Shown here one piece after another: positions 51,982 to 60,404 of a DNA stretch of 64,000 nucleotides. The stretch is from Paranoxybacillus sp035645275 (GTDB lineage: Bacteria; Bacillota; Bacilli; Bacillales; Anoxybacillaceae): contig DASQMX010000036.1 of NCBI GenBank assembly GCA_035645275.1, positions 1-64,000 on the forward strand, given 5' to 3'. Made by a program: the position numbers and the translations under genes. Each line of letters starts with the position of its first letter. Within the stretch, counting starts at the first letter, position 1. The notes under the pieces are model-generated. The model made no database searches. It had not been told where the DNA came from and was given only the letters and a program-made list of their open reading frames with translations.

Positions 51982-52850
51982 GAATGGTATAACCTCCCTA
52001 ATACTCGCTCAGAAAACTTTTTTGGATTTTCCATGACTTCTTGTGGAGTGTAGGTGATTTCCGTAATTTTATATCGGAAAGAGCCCTCTTCTACTTCCTT
52101 TCGAATTTGTTCGTACTCGTTCATATCGATAGAACGATAGCGAAATATGTCGCCTTGACGCGGGAAAACCATAGAATCTTTGAAATCAGCTAACTTTTGA
52201 TCTCTGTCAAAAACAGGCGCTGCAGCAATACCAAATAATTGATACCCACCAGCTCCTTCTACAGGATAGATACACGCAAACGCCCCACCAAATCCGAAGG
52301 CACGTTCAGGTGTATATATACGAGGTCGAACATACTTAGGAACTTCAATTTGCTGTTCACGGTTGACCATTTGAAAACAAAATGGAAGCCCCGGAACAAA
52401 GCCAATCATGGATACCAAAAATGGATAGGTCGTCAGAGCTTGAATAAACTCCTCTTTAGACTTATATCCATTGATTTTAGCGGCGTATTCTATGTCTGTA
52501 GACCGTGGATCTTGATGACGATCACGAGACTTCATAACTGCATCGTGTGTCCAAGGATCCTCAAATAGAATTGGAACATCTACTGCACGTGAATGGATTT
52601 CTATATCTAATGTGATTTCGGATTCAATCTGCTTTAATATTTCAATTAATTCATTTGGATGCAGAATTTCTGGATTTACGCGAATCATGTACGAAGCATT
52701 TGATGGACAAATATCCAAGATCCCATATAACTGTTTTTTTCTTAACATTTGGGTAATAGCTGTTGCTCGAAAATTTGCTTCCAAGTTCATATCCTCAGCC
52801 AATTCAACAAAAACAACCTCATCACCGCCATACTCATAACGTGTTGGCAT
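51978..52850 (-). CDS. pxpB: 5-oxoprolinase subunit B (KipI-type)
   Basis: 290 aa. TRYEYGGDEVVFVEL at the N-terminus, then TYPFLVSMIGFVPGLPFCFQM, PRIYTPERAFGFGGAFACIYPVEGAGGYQLFG and FRYRSID, the cyclophilin-like AHS1 fold. First gene of the pxpB-pxpC-BCCP-pxpA operon. About 50 residues longer than B. subtilis KipI, with an extended C-terminus. Confidence 0.92.
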   Translation of the reverse strand: MPTRYEYGGDEVVFVELAEDMNLEANFRATAITQMLRKKQLYGILDICPSNASYMIRVNPEILHPNELIEILKQIESEITLDIEIHSRAVDVPILFEDPWTHDAVMKSRDRHQDPRSTDIEYAAKINGYKSKEEFIQALTTYPFLVSMIGFVPGLPFCFQMVNREQQIEVPKYVRPRIYTPERAFGFGGAFACIYPVEGAGGYQLFGIAAAPVFDRDQKLADFKDSMVFPRQGDIFRYRSIDMNEYEQIRKEVEEGSFRYKITEITYTPQEVMENPKKFSERVLGRLYHS

Positions 52851-53147
52851 ATTTATTCACCTCACCTAGTCATAAAAATTGGTTTATGGTAAACGTGTTA
52901 AAAAAGTAGAAACATCTAGTTTTCTATTTAACTAATGTACCATGCTATTGCGTTTGTAACTTCGATGAAATGTAGTTCTCACACGGTATACGTATCGTTA
53001 ATAAAATATATTAGGTTATCAATGACTATAGAATCTTTTTAAACAATATTTCTCGTTAACAAGAAAAGTAGTTTTATAAAAAGGAGGATTGGAACCTCCT
53101 TTCATTTACTTTAGTTTCGAACGTCTTGATACTGAAAGCCAAATAAC

Positions 53148-53256
53148 AACTCTTACAGGAACATCATTTTCAAGTGAGCATGTCGAGACGTGGAAACTGT
53201 TACGACAACGCTTGTATGGAATCGTTCCATATCCTCATTAAGAAAGCTGTGCAATC
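53148..53256 (+). pseudogene. Relic of IS3-type OrfB
   Basis: The plus strand reads LLQEHHFQVSMSRRGNCYDN then ACMESFHILIKKAVQ, almost identical to the DDE-Glu region of the OrfB at 6283-7200. Only ~35 codons remain, so the element has been deleted around it. Confidence 0.85.
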
Positions 53257-53432
53257 GTTGTAGGAACAACACGGACGGTAATCAATACATCATGCATAAT
53301 CGAGATATTTTATTTAGTAGAGATTCCTCCGAAGAATTCAAGTGGTTGGATCTGAACCTAATTGCTGCAGTTTCAGAAAGATGCCTCAAAAATAATCATA
53401 TTTATTATTCCACGATCAATCTGCAAAAACTT

Positions 53433-53474
53433 AAAAGTAAAAAAGCATCCAAGCAGAGAGTTCGCATGGATGCT
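53433..53474 (-). terminator. Terminator of the SASP gene
   Basis: AGCATCCA / TGGATGCT stem with AGCAGAGAGTTCGCA loop; the minus strand ends in TTTTTTACTTTT. Confidence 0.8.
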
Positions 53475-53515
53475 ACTGATAAAGGGATAGAATTATTTGT
53501 AAAATACATAAAAAA

Positions 53516-53743
53516 TCAGTGTGTTTGGAAAGCTGATTGTAATTTCTGTTGAGCCATTAATACTAAACGTTTTGTGATTTCTCCTCCGACTGAACCATTG
53601 GCTCGAGAAGATGTATCTGGACCGAGCTCCACACCAAATTCACGAGCGATTTCGTACTTCATTTGTTCAATTGCAGCCGCTGCATTAGAAATTAGAATCT
53701 CATTCGAATTATTAACTCGTTGATTTTGTTGTTGCATTGGCAA
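53516..53743 (-). CDS. Alpha/beta-type small acid-soluble spore protein
   Basis: About 75 aa. Hallmarks: NAAAAIEQMKYEIAREFGVELGPD (GPR cleavage site EFGVELG) and SRANGSVGGEITKRLVLMAQQ. Coats spore DNA in the A-form and protects against UV and heat. AAAGGAG is 9 nt before TTG 53743 (start M-P-M-QQQNQRV), while the internal ATG 53737 is 15 nt away, so I favour the TTG. Shows the host is a spore former. Likely SigG-dependent, promoter not resolved. Confidence 0.93.
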   Translation of the reverse strand: MPMQQQNQRVNNSNEILISNAAAAIEQMKYEIAREFGVELGPDTSSRANGSVGGEITKRLVLMAQQKLQSAFQTH

Positions 53744-53860
53744 TATTATCATCTCCTTTAATATTTTGTTATTAATATCCATTTAAAAAATGATTTTATA
53801 CGTCTTTTATACAGGTAATTTGTGGAATGTTAGAATATCACACAAAAGGAATCTCTATCG

Positions 53861-53882
53861 AACAACAAACGATAACAGAGCC
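53861..53882 (+). repeat. 22-bp exact repeat (IS-end-like)
   Basis: AACAACAAACGATAACAGAG followed by CC; identical to 60364-60385 and related to the inverted repeats at 2490-2518 and 3207-3234. Confidence 0.85.
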
Positions 53883-53935
53883 AACATAAAAAGTCATATT
53901 ATGCACTATTCCGCTAACGAGTGGTTTAGTTTAAT

Positions 53936-53986
53936 AAAAGGAGAGTACATTTTATTCATAACTAATTGTACTCTCCTTTATTTTTA
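53936..53986 (+). terminator. Strong hairpin, bidirectional terminator-like
   Basis: AAAGGAGAGTAC / GTACTCTCCTTT perfect 12-bp stem with ATTTTTAGG after it. No plus-strand gene precedes it. Confidence 0.65.
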
Positions 53987-54122
53987 GGGATTTGTATGAT
54001 TTAGGTCTTAAAGACACATTCCGAATTTCCCTACAAATAAGTTTAAGAATGTGTAGAAAGTATCAAAGCTGTATATCAGTCATCGTTGTTCCACCAGCCT
54101 CTACTTTTATGTGATGCAACTT

Positions 54123-55268
54123 CTAGTGTAAAAGATCGACTTTCTTCTCCCTTTTAACAGACCAGAAATATAGGAAACTGCCAATTAGGATTAACAAAAC
54201 ATATGCAGATGGCAAGAAGTATATTGGCAATCTGATGTTTGTGATACGTACTACCAAATAATCGATAACAACTACAAATAACAAAATGGCGAGCGGCACT
54301 TGAAGTCCAACCACTGATATATAATTAGGAGCCCGGTTGGATAGAACGGCGACAATAATGGTTAACGTGAACGTAAGTATATAAATTGAAACGATGGTCA
54401 AAAGGATATATTGTAGAAATGTTAACTCAAACCAAAATACCTCGTGAGTAAAGACCGAGTTAATGTTAGAATTCAAAAATATACCCACTTTATTGCCTCT
54501 ATAGAGTATAAAAAACAATCCGAGTTGCACCGTTGTTATAAAGCCTGTCGCAATGAAAGCTGCCAGAAGTTTCAGGTTAAAAATTTTACGGCCTGTCTTG
54601 CTTGAATATTGCAGAAATACGACATGATTCCGGCGATCCTGCAGGAAAATCGGTGAAATCATAAACATGATACTTATTACGATTAAAATAGCAACATGGC
54701 GGATGAGGGAATTGTAATTTTCGAATACCTCGTATGACATAATATTGCCGGATGCGATTGTATCCCTTATCCGGTCTTTCTGCTCTGCAGTCAGTGGGAG
54801 GTCTCCAAATTTCATATTAGAATACAGGAAATTTCTGTATTCGTAATACTCAATCAAATGTTCCCGTGCTTGTAGTTCCCAAAATAAATCAACTTCATCT
54901 TCAAACATAATCTGATCCATAAGCTCCCCAATTTCCTGTTTTTCTCTATCCGCTGTACGAAACTTCTCGTAGGTGTCCAGTCCTGCATCTACGTACTCCT
55001 GACGCGCCTGCAAGTACGCATCAGCAGCAACCTTTTCTTTTTCATAGACTTTTTTAAAGTGTTCAAATTCTTCCTGATTCATCTGATATCCGTACTGTTC
55101 AATCATTTTCATACTTATATGGTAAGAATCGAGAGCCGGTCTCCCGTTTGGAAAGTATTCAAAGTAAAAATTAATGAATAGCTGATAGAAGATGAAGCTA
55201 ATGATAAAGAGTAAACACACCATCTTTAATTGAAAAATTTTTTTTAATTCATATAATATAATTCTCAC
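54123..55268 (-). CDS. ABC-2-type transporter permease
   Basis: 381 aa. N-terminal TM (KMVCLLFIISFIFYQLFINF), a ~150-residue charged extracytoplasmic domain (residues ~35-180, EEFEHFKKVYEKEKVAADAY..), then five TM segments (e.g. VAILIVISIMFMISPIFL; FITTVQLGLFFILY; LLTIVSIYILTFTLTIIVAVL; LAILLFVVVIDYLVV; YVLLILIGSFLYFW). Same plan as the next permease (55279-56535), so the two likely form a heterodimer with the ATPase at 56532. Last gene of a sigma-factor-led operon. Confidence 0.82.
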   Translation of the reverse strand: MRIILYELKKIFQLKMVCLLFIISFIFYQLFINFYFEYFPNGRPALDSYHISMKMIEQYGYQMNQEEFEHFKKVYEKEKVAADAYLQARQEYVDAGLDTYEKFRTADREKQEIGELMDQIMFEDEVDLFWELQAREHLIEYYEYRNFLYSNMKFGDLPLTAEQKDRIRDTIASGNIMSYEVFENYNSLIRHVAILIVISIMFMISPIFLQDRRNHVVFLQYSSKTGRKIFNLKLLAAFIATGFITTVQLGLFFILYRGNKVGIFLNSNINSVFTHEVFWFELTFLQYILLTIVSIYILTFTLTIIVAVLSNRAPNYISVVGLQVPLAILLFVVVIDYLVVRITNIRLPIYFLPSAYVLLILIGSFLYFWSVKREKKVDLLH

Positions 55269-55278
55269 AAAAATCCCC

Positions 55279-56535
55279 CTAGTTGATTTGCTCTTTATTA
55301 AATTTTAAGAAGGTGACCGTGGTTGCAATAGCTAGCAGACATGTCCATATGACAACCGTCAGCCATTCATGGTTTTTTGGAAAGAATACATTCCAGCCGA
55401 TAAACCAAAGATGTGGATTTAAAATAAGTGAAAAAGGTGTATATTTTGTCCAAAATATCGCCGGAGATGTCTTAGGAACGATGCCAGGTATTAAGACGAA
55501 AAGCCCAAATAAGATGGAAAATGCTGCATAGACAAGATAGCTATTTTTGATCCATATTGAAACGGAAAAAGTAATAGCAGCGAAAAAAAGCTGACAGAGT
55601 AAGAACATTCCTAACACACAGCATAGATACAGTCCGAATGACATTTTCCACCATGAAATATACGGAAAAGGAAACTCACTATTGAAGAAGCTGCTGATCG
55701 GTATCCCCCAGAGACCACTGTAATCGAAGACAAGAAAATAGACTAACAGCGTGGCTCCGAGAATGACGGAGCTAATACACAAACTGGCAAGCAAATTAGC
55801 GACAAGCTTATCCAGCATGAGCTTTCTGCCTCTTTTGGAAGCATAAGTTGTTAAATGGGTTTGGTTTTGAAATTCATAGGTCGTGACATGTCCGGTAATG
55901 AGTACGACGAGTATCATTACTTCAAAGATCATTTGCCGCATTAAATCTTTGAAGAGGAACGAATGCATACGATACACATATCCTATGAAAAATAAGTTCT
56001 TATGTTCCCTCGCCTCGATTAATTCGTCTAGACGGTTGTTCAACTTATTATAGTACTCCCGTGTTACTTCAGCTGTTTTTCCGCTCAAGCCATACATTTT
56101 AATGTCCATCTTAGCTTTTTGAGATAAATCCAAATGACGATACGTTTCGTCTATTTTTTGTATTAGTTCATAATAGCTTTCGACAATGGCCGTCTCAGTG
56201 ATGACATGCAGTTCTTCTTCACTCAACACCTCGCTTCTATACTCATATTCCGAGAAAAAATCACCTGCACGCTCATATGTTTTGCCGAATTTTTTTCTCG
56301 TAAGTTCGTTCATTTTCTGCAGCTTTGACTGATAATAGTTTTGTAACTTCGCAGACATCTCTGCATTAATCTTGTAGCCAAACCTCTCCACTAACTGATT
56401 GGTCACCTTCAGCTCTTCACGAATTCCAGCATGGTTATATATCAACCAAAAGTTAAAAAATAAAAATATCATGATCAATATACTGACAACCGGTGACTGA
56501 AATGCTTTTTTCAGTTCAAACCTCCAAACATTCAT
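55279..56535 (-). CDS. ABC-2-type transporter permease
   Basis: 418 aa. FELKKAFQSPVVSILIMIFLFFNFWLIY first TM, a ~160-residue Lys/Glu-rich outside domain, then six TMs including MIFEVMILVVLITGHVTTYE, SVILGATLLVYFLVF, YLCCVLGMFLLCQLFFAAITF and FSILFGLFVLIPGIV. It overlaps the ATPase stop by 4 bp and is 10 bp from the next permease. Exports an unknown substrate, perhaps an antimicrobial or a lipid-linked molecule; inferred from the operon type. Confidence 0.82.
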   Translation of the reverse strand: MNVWRFELKKAFQSPVVSILIMIFLFFNFWLIYNHAGIREELKVTNQLVERFGYKINAEMSAKLQNYYQSKLQKMNELTRKKFGKTYERAGDFFSEYEYRSEVLSEEELHVITETAIVESYYELIQKIDETYRHLDLSQKAKMDIKMYGLSGKTAEVTREYYNKLNNRLDELIEAREHKNLFFIGYVYRMHSFLFKDLMRQMIFEVMILVVLITGHVTTYEFQNQTHLTTYASKRGRKLMLDKLVANLLASLCISSVILGATLLVYFLVFDYSGLWGIPISSFFNSEFPFPYISWWKMSFGLYLCCVLGMFLLCQLFFAAITFSVSIWIKNSYLVYAAFSILFGLFVLIPGIVPKTSPAIFWTKYTPFSLILNPHLWFIGWNVFFPKNHEWLTVVIWTCLLAIATTVTFLKFNKEQIN

Positions 56536-57413
56536 AGTGCACTCGACTCCTGTATGTCGTCACGGTATACGTACAGAAATACATCCTCAAGATTTGGCTT
56601 CACAGCAGTCCAAGTTGGTTCCGGAGTCTTCTTTGAAATAAACCTTATTTTCAACAAACCATCCTCTTGTTTTTCAGATAATGAAAAGACTCCCTTCTTA
56701 AACACGGTCGCCTGTTCATAAGGAATGCTTGTCTCATACACCATTCCCTCAATTTTTTTACAAATCTCGTCTATACTGCCTTTATATAATACCTGCTTGT
56801 CCTTAATCATAATGATTTCGTTTGCAATGGATTCTACGTCTGAAACAATATGAGTGGACAGGATGACGATGCGATCTCTCGCAAGCTCTGACAACAAATT
56901 CCGAAACCGCACACGTTCTTTCGGGTCAAGTCCCGCTGTTGGTTCATCAAGAATAAGTATCTTTGGGTCATTCAGCATCGCTTGTGCAATCCCGACCCGT
57001 TGAATCATTCCCCCGGAAAATTTTTTCATCTTTTTCGTGGCGACATCTTCAAGTGCAACGAGTTTTAACAGCTCATCAATTCTCTGATTGACCACTTTTT
57101 TGTCCATGCCCTTCAATGCACCTAAATACGAAAGAAATTGCCTCGGGCTATAGTTTTTGTAGTATCCAAAATCTTGCGGTAAGTACCCTAATAACTCCCG
57201 ATACTTCTCACCCAATCTCGCAATATTGGTTCCGTTGTACAAAATCTCTCCCTTGCTTGGAAAAATGAGTGTCGTTAACATCTTAATGAGCGTCGTTTTT
57301 CCCGCTCCATTCGGTGCAAGGAGTCCGTACACCCCGTTTGAAAACTCCAAATTAATATCCTTTAGTGCCTCAAATTTGCCATAGCTTTTACTCACATGAT
57401 TAACAACTAACAA
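56532..57413 (-). CDS. ABC transporter ATP-binding protein
   Basis: 293 aa. Walker A GLLAPNGAGKTTLIKM, Q-loop YLPQDFGYYK, signature KFSGGMIQRVGIAQAM, Walker B ILILDEPTAGLDPKER, switch His in LSTHIVSDVE. About 60 extra C-terminal residues follow, as in bacitracin/lantibiotic-type exporters. Serves the two permeases encoded downstream, one bp after the membrane protein gene upstream. Confidence 0.93.
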   Translation of the reverse strand: MLVVNHVSKSYGKFEALKDINLEFSNGVYGLLAPNGAGKTTLIKMLTTLIFPSKGEILYNGTNIARLGEKYRELLGYLPQDFGYYKNYSPRQFLSYLGALKGMDKKVVNQRIDELLKLVALEDVATKKMKKFSGGMIQRVGIAQAMLNDPKILILDEPTAGLDPKERVRFRNLLSELARDRIVILSTHIVSDVESIANEIIMIKDKQVLYKGSIDEICKKIEGMVYETSIPYEQATVFKKGVFSLSEKQEDGLLKIRFISKKTPEPTWTAVKPNLEDVFLYVYRDDIQESSAL

Positions 57414-57414
57414 G

Positions 57415-58176
57415 TTAAGCCACCCCTTCTGTTTTTCTAAACTGCATCATTTTTTGTAAATGGTTGATATAGAGGATTACTAGACTTGTGGTAACTACCG
57501 CATACATAGAGACAGATATTTTATTGAGAACTAGCATGTAAAAATTTTTGCTCCAAATAAATGCGAATAAATTTACTGCTATCCATCCTACCAACAACGA
57601 TATCTTGATGATCTTCGATTTATTGTTCATTAACACAAGCAGTGTCAATGTAGAGAATAGAAACAATCCTGTCGTTGAGATGAGGAACGCCTTAACAAAT
57701 GAAATATGATGATAGGAATTGACCATCGCTATAATAAACACGATATTGACCGCGAAACAAAAAATGCTGAAGGCAAGCATCCTAACAGCGGTCAGCTGGA
57801 AAAAATCATACTTACAGGTCATCTCCAGCTCATATGTCCTGTTGTCCCATATGTGATACAATGAAAGCGAGCAAATGGTCAAATACAGCAGGGGCGAGGT
57901 CACAAAAATAAAGGTGTATACACTTCCCGGCTCCGCCTCAAAATAATCCCGCGCTTGCAATCCCGTAATGAAAAGGAATGTTGCTATTAAGATAGAAATA
58001 AAAGCAATCTCTATGGAATTTGGAAATAAAAATTGGAATCCCAATTGCCGATACATGGTATATACTTGTTTGAAAAATGTCTCTTTTTTTGGCAATCCCT
58101 CCTTTACGATAAAGCTGATTTGTCTAGCAATATCTTCATCACTAGGAAAGTCAACTTTGAATTTTTCTTTATTCAT
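57415..58176 (-). CDS. Integral membrane protein, probable anti-sigma/regulatory partner
   Basis: 253 aa from ATG 58176 (AGGTGATG upstream); it overlaps the sigma gene. A ~55-residue charged cytoplasmic N-terminus (MNKEKFKVDFPSDEDIARQI..) precedes six hydrophobic segments (IEIAFISILIATFLFITGL; TFIFVTSPLLYLTICSLSLY; LAFSIFCFAVNIVFIIAMV; FLISTTGLFLFSTLTLLVLM; ISLLVGWIAVNLFAFIW; VSMYAVVTTSLVILYI). Position directly after an ECF-type sigma gene and the N-terminal cytoplasmic domain suit an anti-sigma factor, as in SigY-type operons. No zinc-binding ZAS motif is visible, so this is a context call. Confidence 0.65.
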   Translation of the reverse strand: MNKEKFKVDFPSDEDIARQISFIVKEGLPKKETFFKQVYTMYRQLGFQFLFPNSIEIAFISILIATFLFITGLQARDYFEAEPGSVYTFIFVTSPLLYLTICSLSLYHIWDNRTYELEMTCKYDFFQLTAVRMLAFSIFCFAVNIVFIIAMVNSYHHISFVKAFLISTTGLFLFSTLTLLVLMNNKSKIIKISLLVGWIAVNLFAFIWSKNFYMLVLNKISVSMYAVVTTSLVILYINHLQKMMQFRKTEGVA

Positions 58177-58732
58177 GAGCATCACCTACCAATTCTTTTT
58201 TCATTTTTCTTAATGTGCTGTAGAACTTCGTTTTCACGGTCGATTCAGCTACTCCGATTACGGCCGCAATCTCGGCAAAAGTATATTCGCCAAACAGCTT
58301 CAGACGAAAAATCTGCTGAATCGACGTCTCAAATGTATTTAGAAGTGCTAAAACTCTTTCAATGTCCTCCTTGTACTCTAATTTCATCGTAAAATCTTGT
58401 TCTTGTCCTAATTCGTCATCCATTTCAGTAATTACTTGATTATACTTGTAATACTTTGAACGATAATAATTGACGATTTGATTCGTAGCGATTCTATATA
58501 GCCATGTTCGAAATGAAGCCTTGCGTTCATCATACGAATGAATGGACTGCAGCATACTGATAAATGCTTCCTGCGTTAAGTCCATCGCCAGCTCCTTATT
58601 TAGCGTTTGCCGGTAGATATATGCATACACGTCTTTATAGTAGAAGCTTACAAGCTGATTTGCGGCATCGTGGTCCGACTTCTTCACATTTGCTATCCAT
58701 TTCCTTACTTGATCCATCGTTTCTACTCTCAC
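58169..58732 (-). CDS. ECF-type sigma factor
   Basis: 187 aa. Sigma region 2: DVYAYIYRQTLNKELAMDLTQEAFISML, ASFRTWLYRIATNQIVNYYR; region 4: IFRLKLFGEYTFAEIAAVIGVAESTVKTKFYSTLRKMK. Region 3 absent, as in the ECF group. First gene of the sigma-membrane protein-ATPase-permease-permease operon, resembling B. subtilis sigY-yxl loci. It probably drives its own promoter when a membrane signal releases it. Confidence 0.92.
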   Translation of the reverse strand: MRVETMDQVRKWIANVKKSDHDAANQLVSFYYKDVYAYIYRQTLNKELAMDLTQEAFISMLQSIHSYDERKASFRTWLYRIATNQIVNYYRSKYYKYNQVITEMDDELGQEQDFTMKLEYKEDIERVLALLNTFETSIQQIFRLKLFGEYTFAEIAAVIGVAESTVKTKFYSTLRKMKKELVGDAHE

Positions 58733-58904
58733 TTCTCTCCTGTACTAACCCTTCACCTATATATTCGTAGTTTATTAGAAAATAGTTTTAGGTTTTATAA
58801 AAAAATGTACCGACCTCTTAGGCACTAATTATTGGTTCATTACATAGAGACTTCCCATGCTTCATCTAAAGGGACAAGAATAGCCAGTTGCGGGTTGCTA
58901 CCTT

Positions 58905-58990
58905 AATTTTGGACACACCCTATCTTATTGTTAGGTTATTATTAAAACTTTTGTTTTTTCTTAGTAAGAAAGATCAAATACCAATTTCCT
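58905..58990 (+). repeat. Solo IS end, related to 60408-60485
   Basis: TTAATTTTGGACACACCCTA.. followed by TCTTATTGTTAGGTTATT and TTTTTTCTTAGTAAGAAAG; the IS3 relic at 60405-60911 begins with the same sequence with scattered differences. Probably the leftover of another copy. Confidence 0.75.
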
Positions 58991-59199
58991 TATACTGGAA
59001 TTTCTTTTCGTTAATCATCAATTTACCTCTTGCTTTTCGATTTTTTCAATCTCGTTAAAGGTTACCTCTTCCGGAACCTAATACACAATTATAAAATTCT
59101 AGAATTTATCCCTTCTTAAAATAAATTTCGTGAAATTTATTCCATTATTTTCATGATACAATTCCAGTAAAGAGTATTCATTAAGGAGGGAGACAGGAA

Positions 59200-59313
59200 T
59201 TGTCAAAACTTATGGATGGAGAAGATTTCTTTTAAAAATTTTTGGAGGATATTGCGGATGCAGAAAAGTCAGTTACGATTATCTCTGCATATATTTCGAA
59301 AAAGGCAGTGTGA
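59200..59313 (+). pseudogene. PLD-like nuclease, N-terminal fragment with in-frame stop
   Basis: TTG start after AAGGAGGGAGACAGG reads LSKLMDGEDFF-stop-KFLEDIADAEKSVTIISAYI, then SKKAV and a stop. The pattern resembles the first beta-alpha unit of phospholipase D-like nucleases found at the N-terminus of restriction helicases. The good ribosome site shows it was a real gene start; the HKD motif is gone. Confidence 0.6.
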
Positions 59314-59341
59314 GAAATAATTAATAGTTGGAGGGGATCTT

Positions 59342-60202
59342 GTGAATCAAATTTTTGACAAACCACCTGTTGCGTTTGTTACAGGAGCTTCTAGCGGCTT
59401 TGGTTTGCTGACAAGTGTGGCACTTGCCGGCGAAGGCTATCGCGTACTGGCTTCAATGAGAGACTTGGATAACAGAGAACGACTGGAATCGGCGGCTAAA
59501 AAAGCGGGTGTAACAGATCGAATTGAGATTGTCCAATTGGATGTAACCGATTTTTCCGCCGCGGAAACGGTAATTCAGGATGTGATTGACCGTTACGGAC
59601 GAATTGATCTGTTGGTGAACAATGCGGGTTATGCAGCGGGAGGCTTCACGGAGGAACTTGCTATTGAAGAATGGCAGCGGCAATTTGAAACCAATTTTTT
59701 CGGTTTGGTGGCAGTAACAAAAGCGGTTTTGCCGGTGATGAGGGAACTCAGAAACGGCAAGATTGTGAATATAAGCAGTATCAGCGGACGGATCGGCTTC
59801 CCTTCTATGGGACCTTATGTAGCATCCAAGTTTGCGGTGGAAGGATTCAGCGAGTCTTTGCGTTTGGAGATGCTACCGTACGGCGTTCATGTAGTTTTGA
59901 TTGAACCGGGATCCTATAAAACGGATATCTGGTCAAAAGGATTGGGAGCGGCAACAATCAATCCGAATTCTCCTTATGTTATAGAGATGAAGGCAATTTT
60001 GAAATATGTCAACCAGGTTGCCGACACGGCACCTGCTCCAGACGAAGTGATTCAACAGATTGTACAAGTGGCAAAGTCTCCCTATCCGAAATTGCGGTAT
60101 CCGGTTGGCAAAGGCGTGAAATTAGGAATGGTCTTGAAAAATGTGCTGCCGTGGAAGTGGTGGGAGCGGATGATGACCAAACGGTTTTGGGAGAGATCGT
60201 GA
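59342..60202 (+). CDS. Short-chain dehydrogenase/reductase
   Basis: 286 aa, GTG start with GGAGGGGATC upstream. Classical SDR: FVTGASSGFGLL (NAD(P) loop), LDVTD, NNAGYAAGG, SSISGRIGFPSMGPYVASK (catalytic Ser, Tyr, Lys). C-terminal basic/aromatic tail (LPWKWWERMMTKRFW), possibly membrane-associated. Substrate unknown. The GC-richer, non-local codon use suggests a different origin from its neighbours. Confidence 0.92.
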   Translation: MNQIFDKPPVAFVTGASSGFGLLTSVALAGEGYRVLASMRDLDNRERLESAAKKAGVTDRIEIVQLDVTDFSAAETVIQDVIDRYGRIDLLVNNAGYAAGGFTEELAIEEWQRQFETNFFGLVAVTKAVLPVMRELRNGKIVNISSISGRIGFPSMGPYVASKFAVEGFSESLRLEMLPYGVHVVLIEPGSYKTDIWSKGLGAATINPNSPYVIEMKAILKYVNQVADTAPAPDEVIQQIVQVAKSPYPKLRYPVGKGVKLGMVLKNVLPWKWWERMMTKRFWERS

Positions 60203-60321
60203 TGCTGGAACTTTAGTTCAAAAATATGGAGATGAAGAGTCGGAGTTTGCGGTTCAGTAAAATTACAGTTCGACGAGATTTTTTGTTGCTTCACTAATGG
60301 GTTTCGATAGCTCAATTAACT

Positions 60322-60350
60322 AACCGCTCTTATTATAGGCGGTTTTTCTT
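60322..60350 (+). terminator. Terminator after the SDR gene
   Basis: AACCGC / GCGGTT stem followed by TTTTCTTTT. Confidence 0.7.
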
Positions 60351-60363
60351 TTGGTCAAAAATC

Positions 60364-60385
60364 AACAACAAACGATAACAGAGCC
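60364..60385 (+). repeat. 22-bp exact repeat (IS-end-like)
   Basis: Identical to 53861-53882; here preceded by AATC, which extends the match to the 2490-2518/3207-3234 family. Confidence 0.85.
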
Positions 60386-60404
60386 TATTTTAAAAACGGA
60401 TTGA

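Larger units (their letters stand above)
52851..53515. other. Intergenic region with hairpin and IS relic
   Basis: Contains a terminator-like hairpin at 53079-53105 (AAAGGAGG / CCTCCTTT), an IS3 orfB relic at 53148-53256 and the SASP terminator at 53433-53474. A 120-codon frame at 53190-53552 overlaps relic and terminator and is not credible. Confidence 0.5.
53783..54122. other. Intergenic region with IS-end copy and strong hairpin
   Basis: Contains the 22-bp repeat at 53861-53882 (same as 60364-60385) and a 12-bp stem hairpin at 53936-53986. Confidence 0.5.
58733..59341. other. Relic-rich intergenic region
   Basis: Holds the sigma operon promoter region, a solo IS3-type end at 58905-58990 (related to 60408-60485) and a PLD-like gene fragment at 59200-59313. 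No intact gene. Confidence 0.55.

Noticed and set aside
53190..53552. 120-codon frame upstream of the SASP gene
   Set aside because: Runs through an IS3 relic and the SASP terminator; no family likeness.
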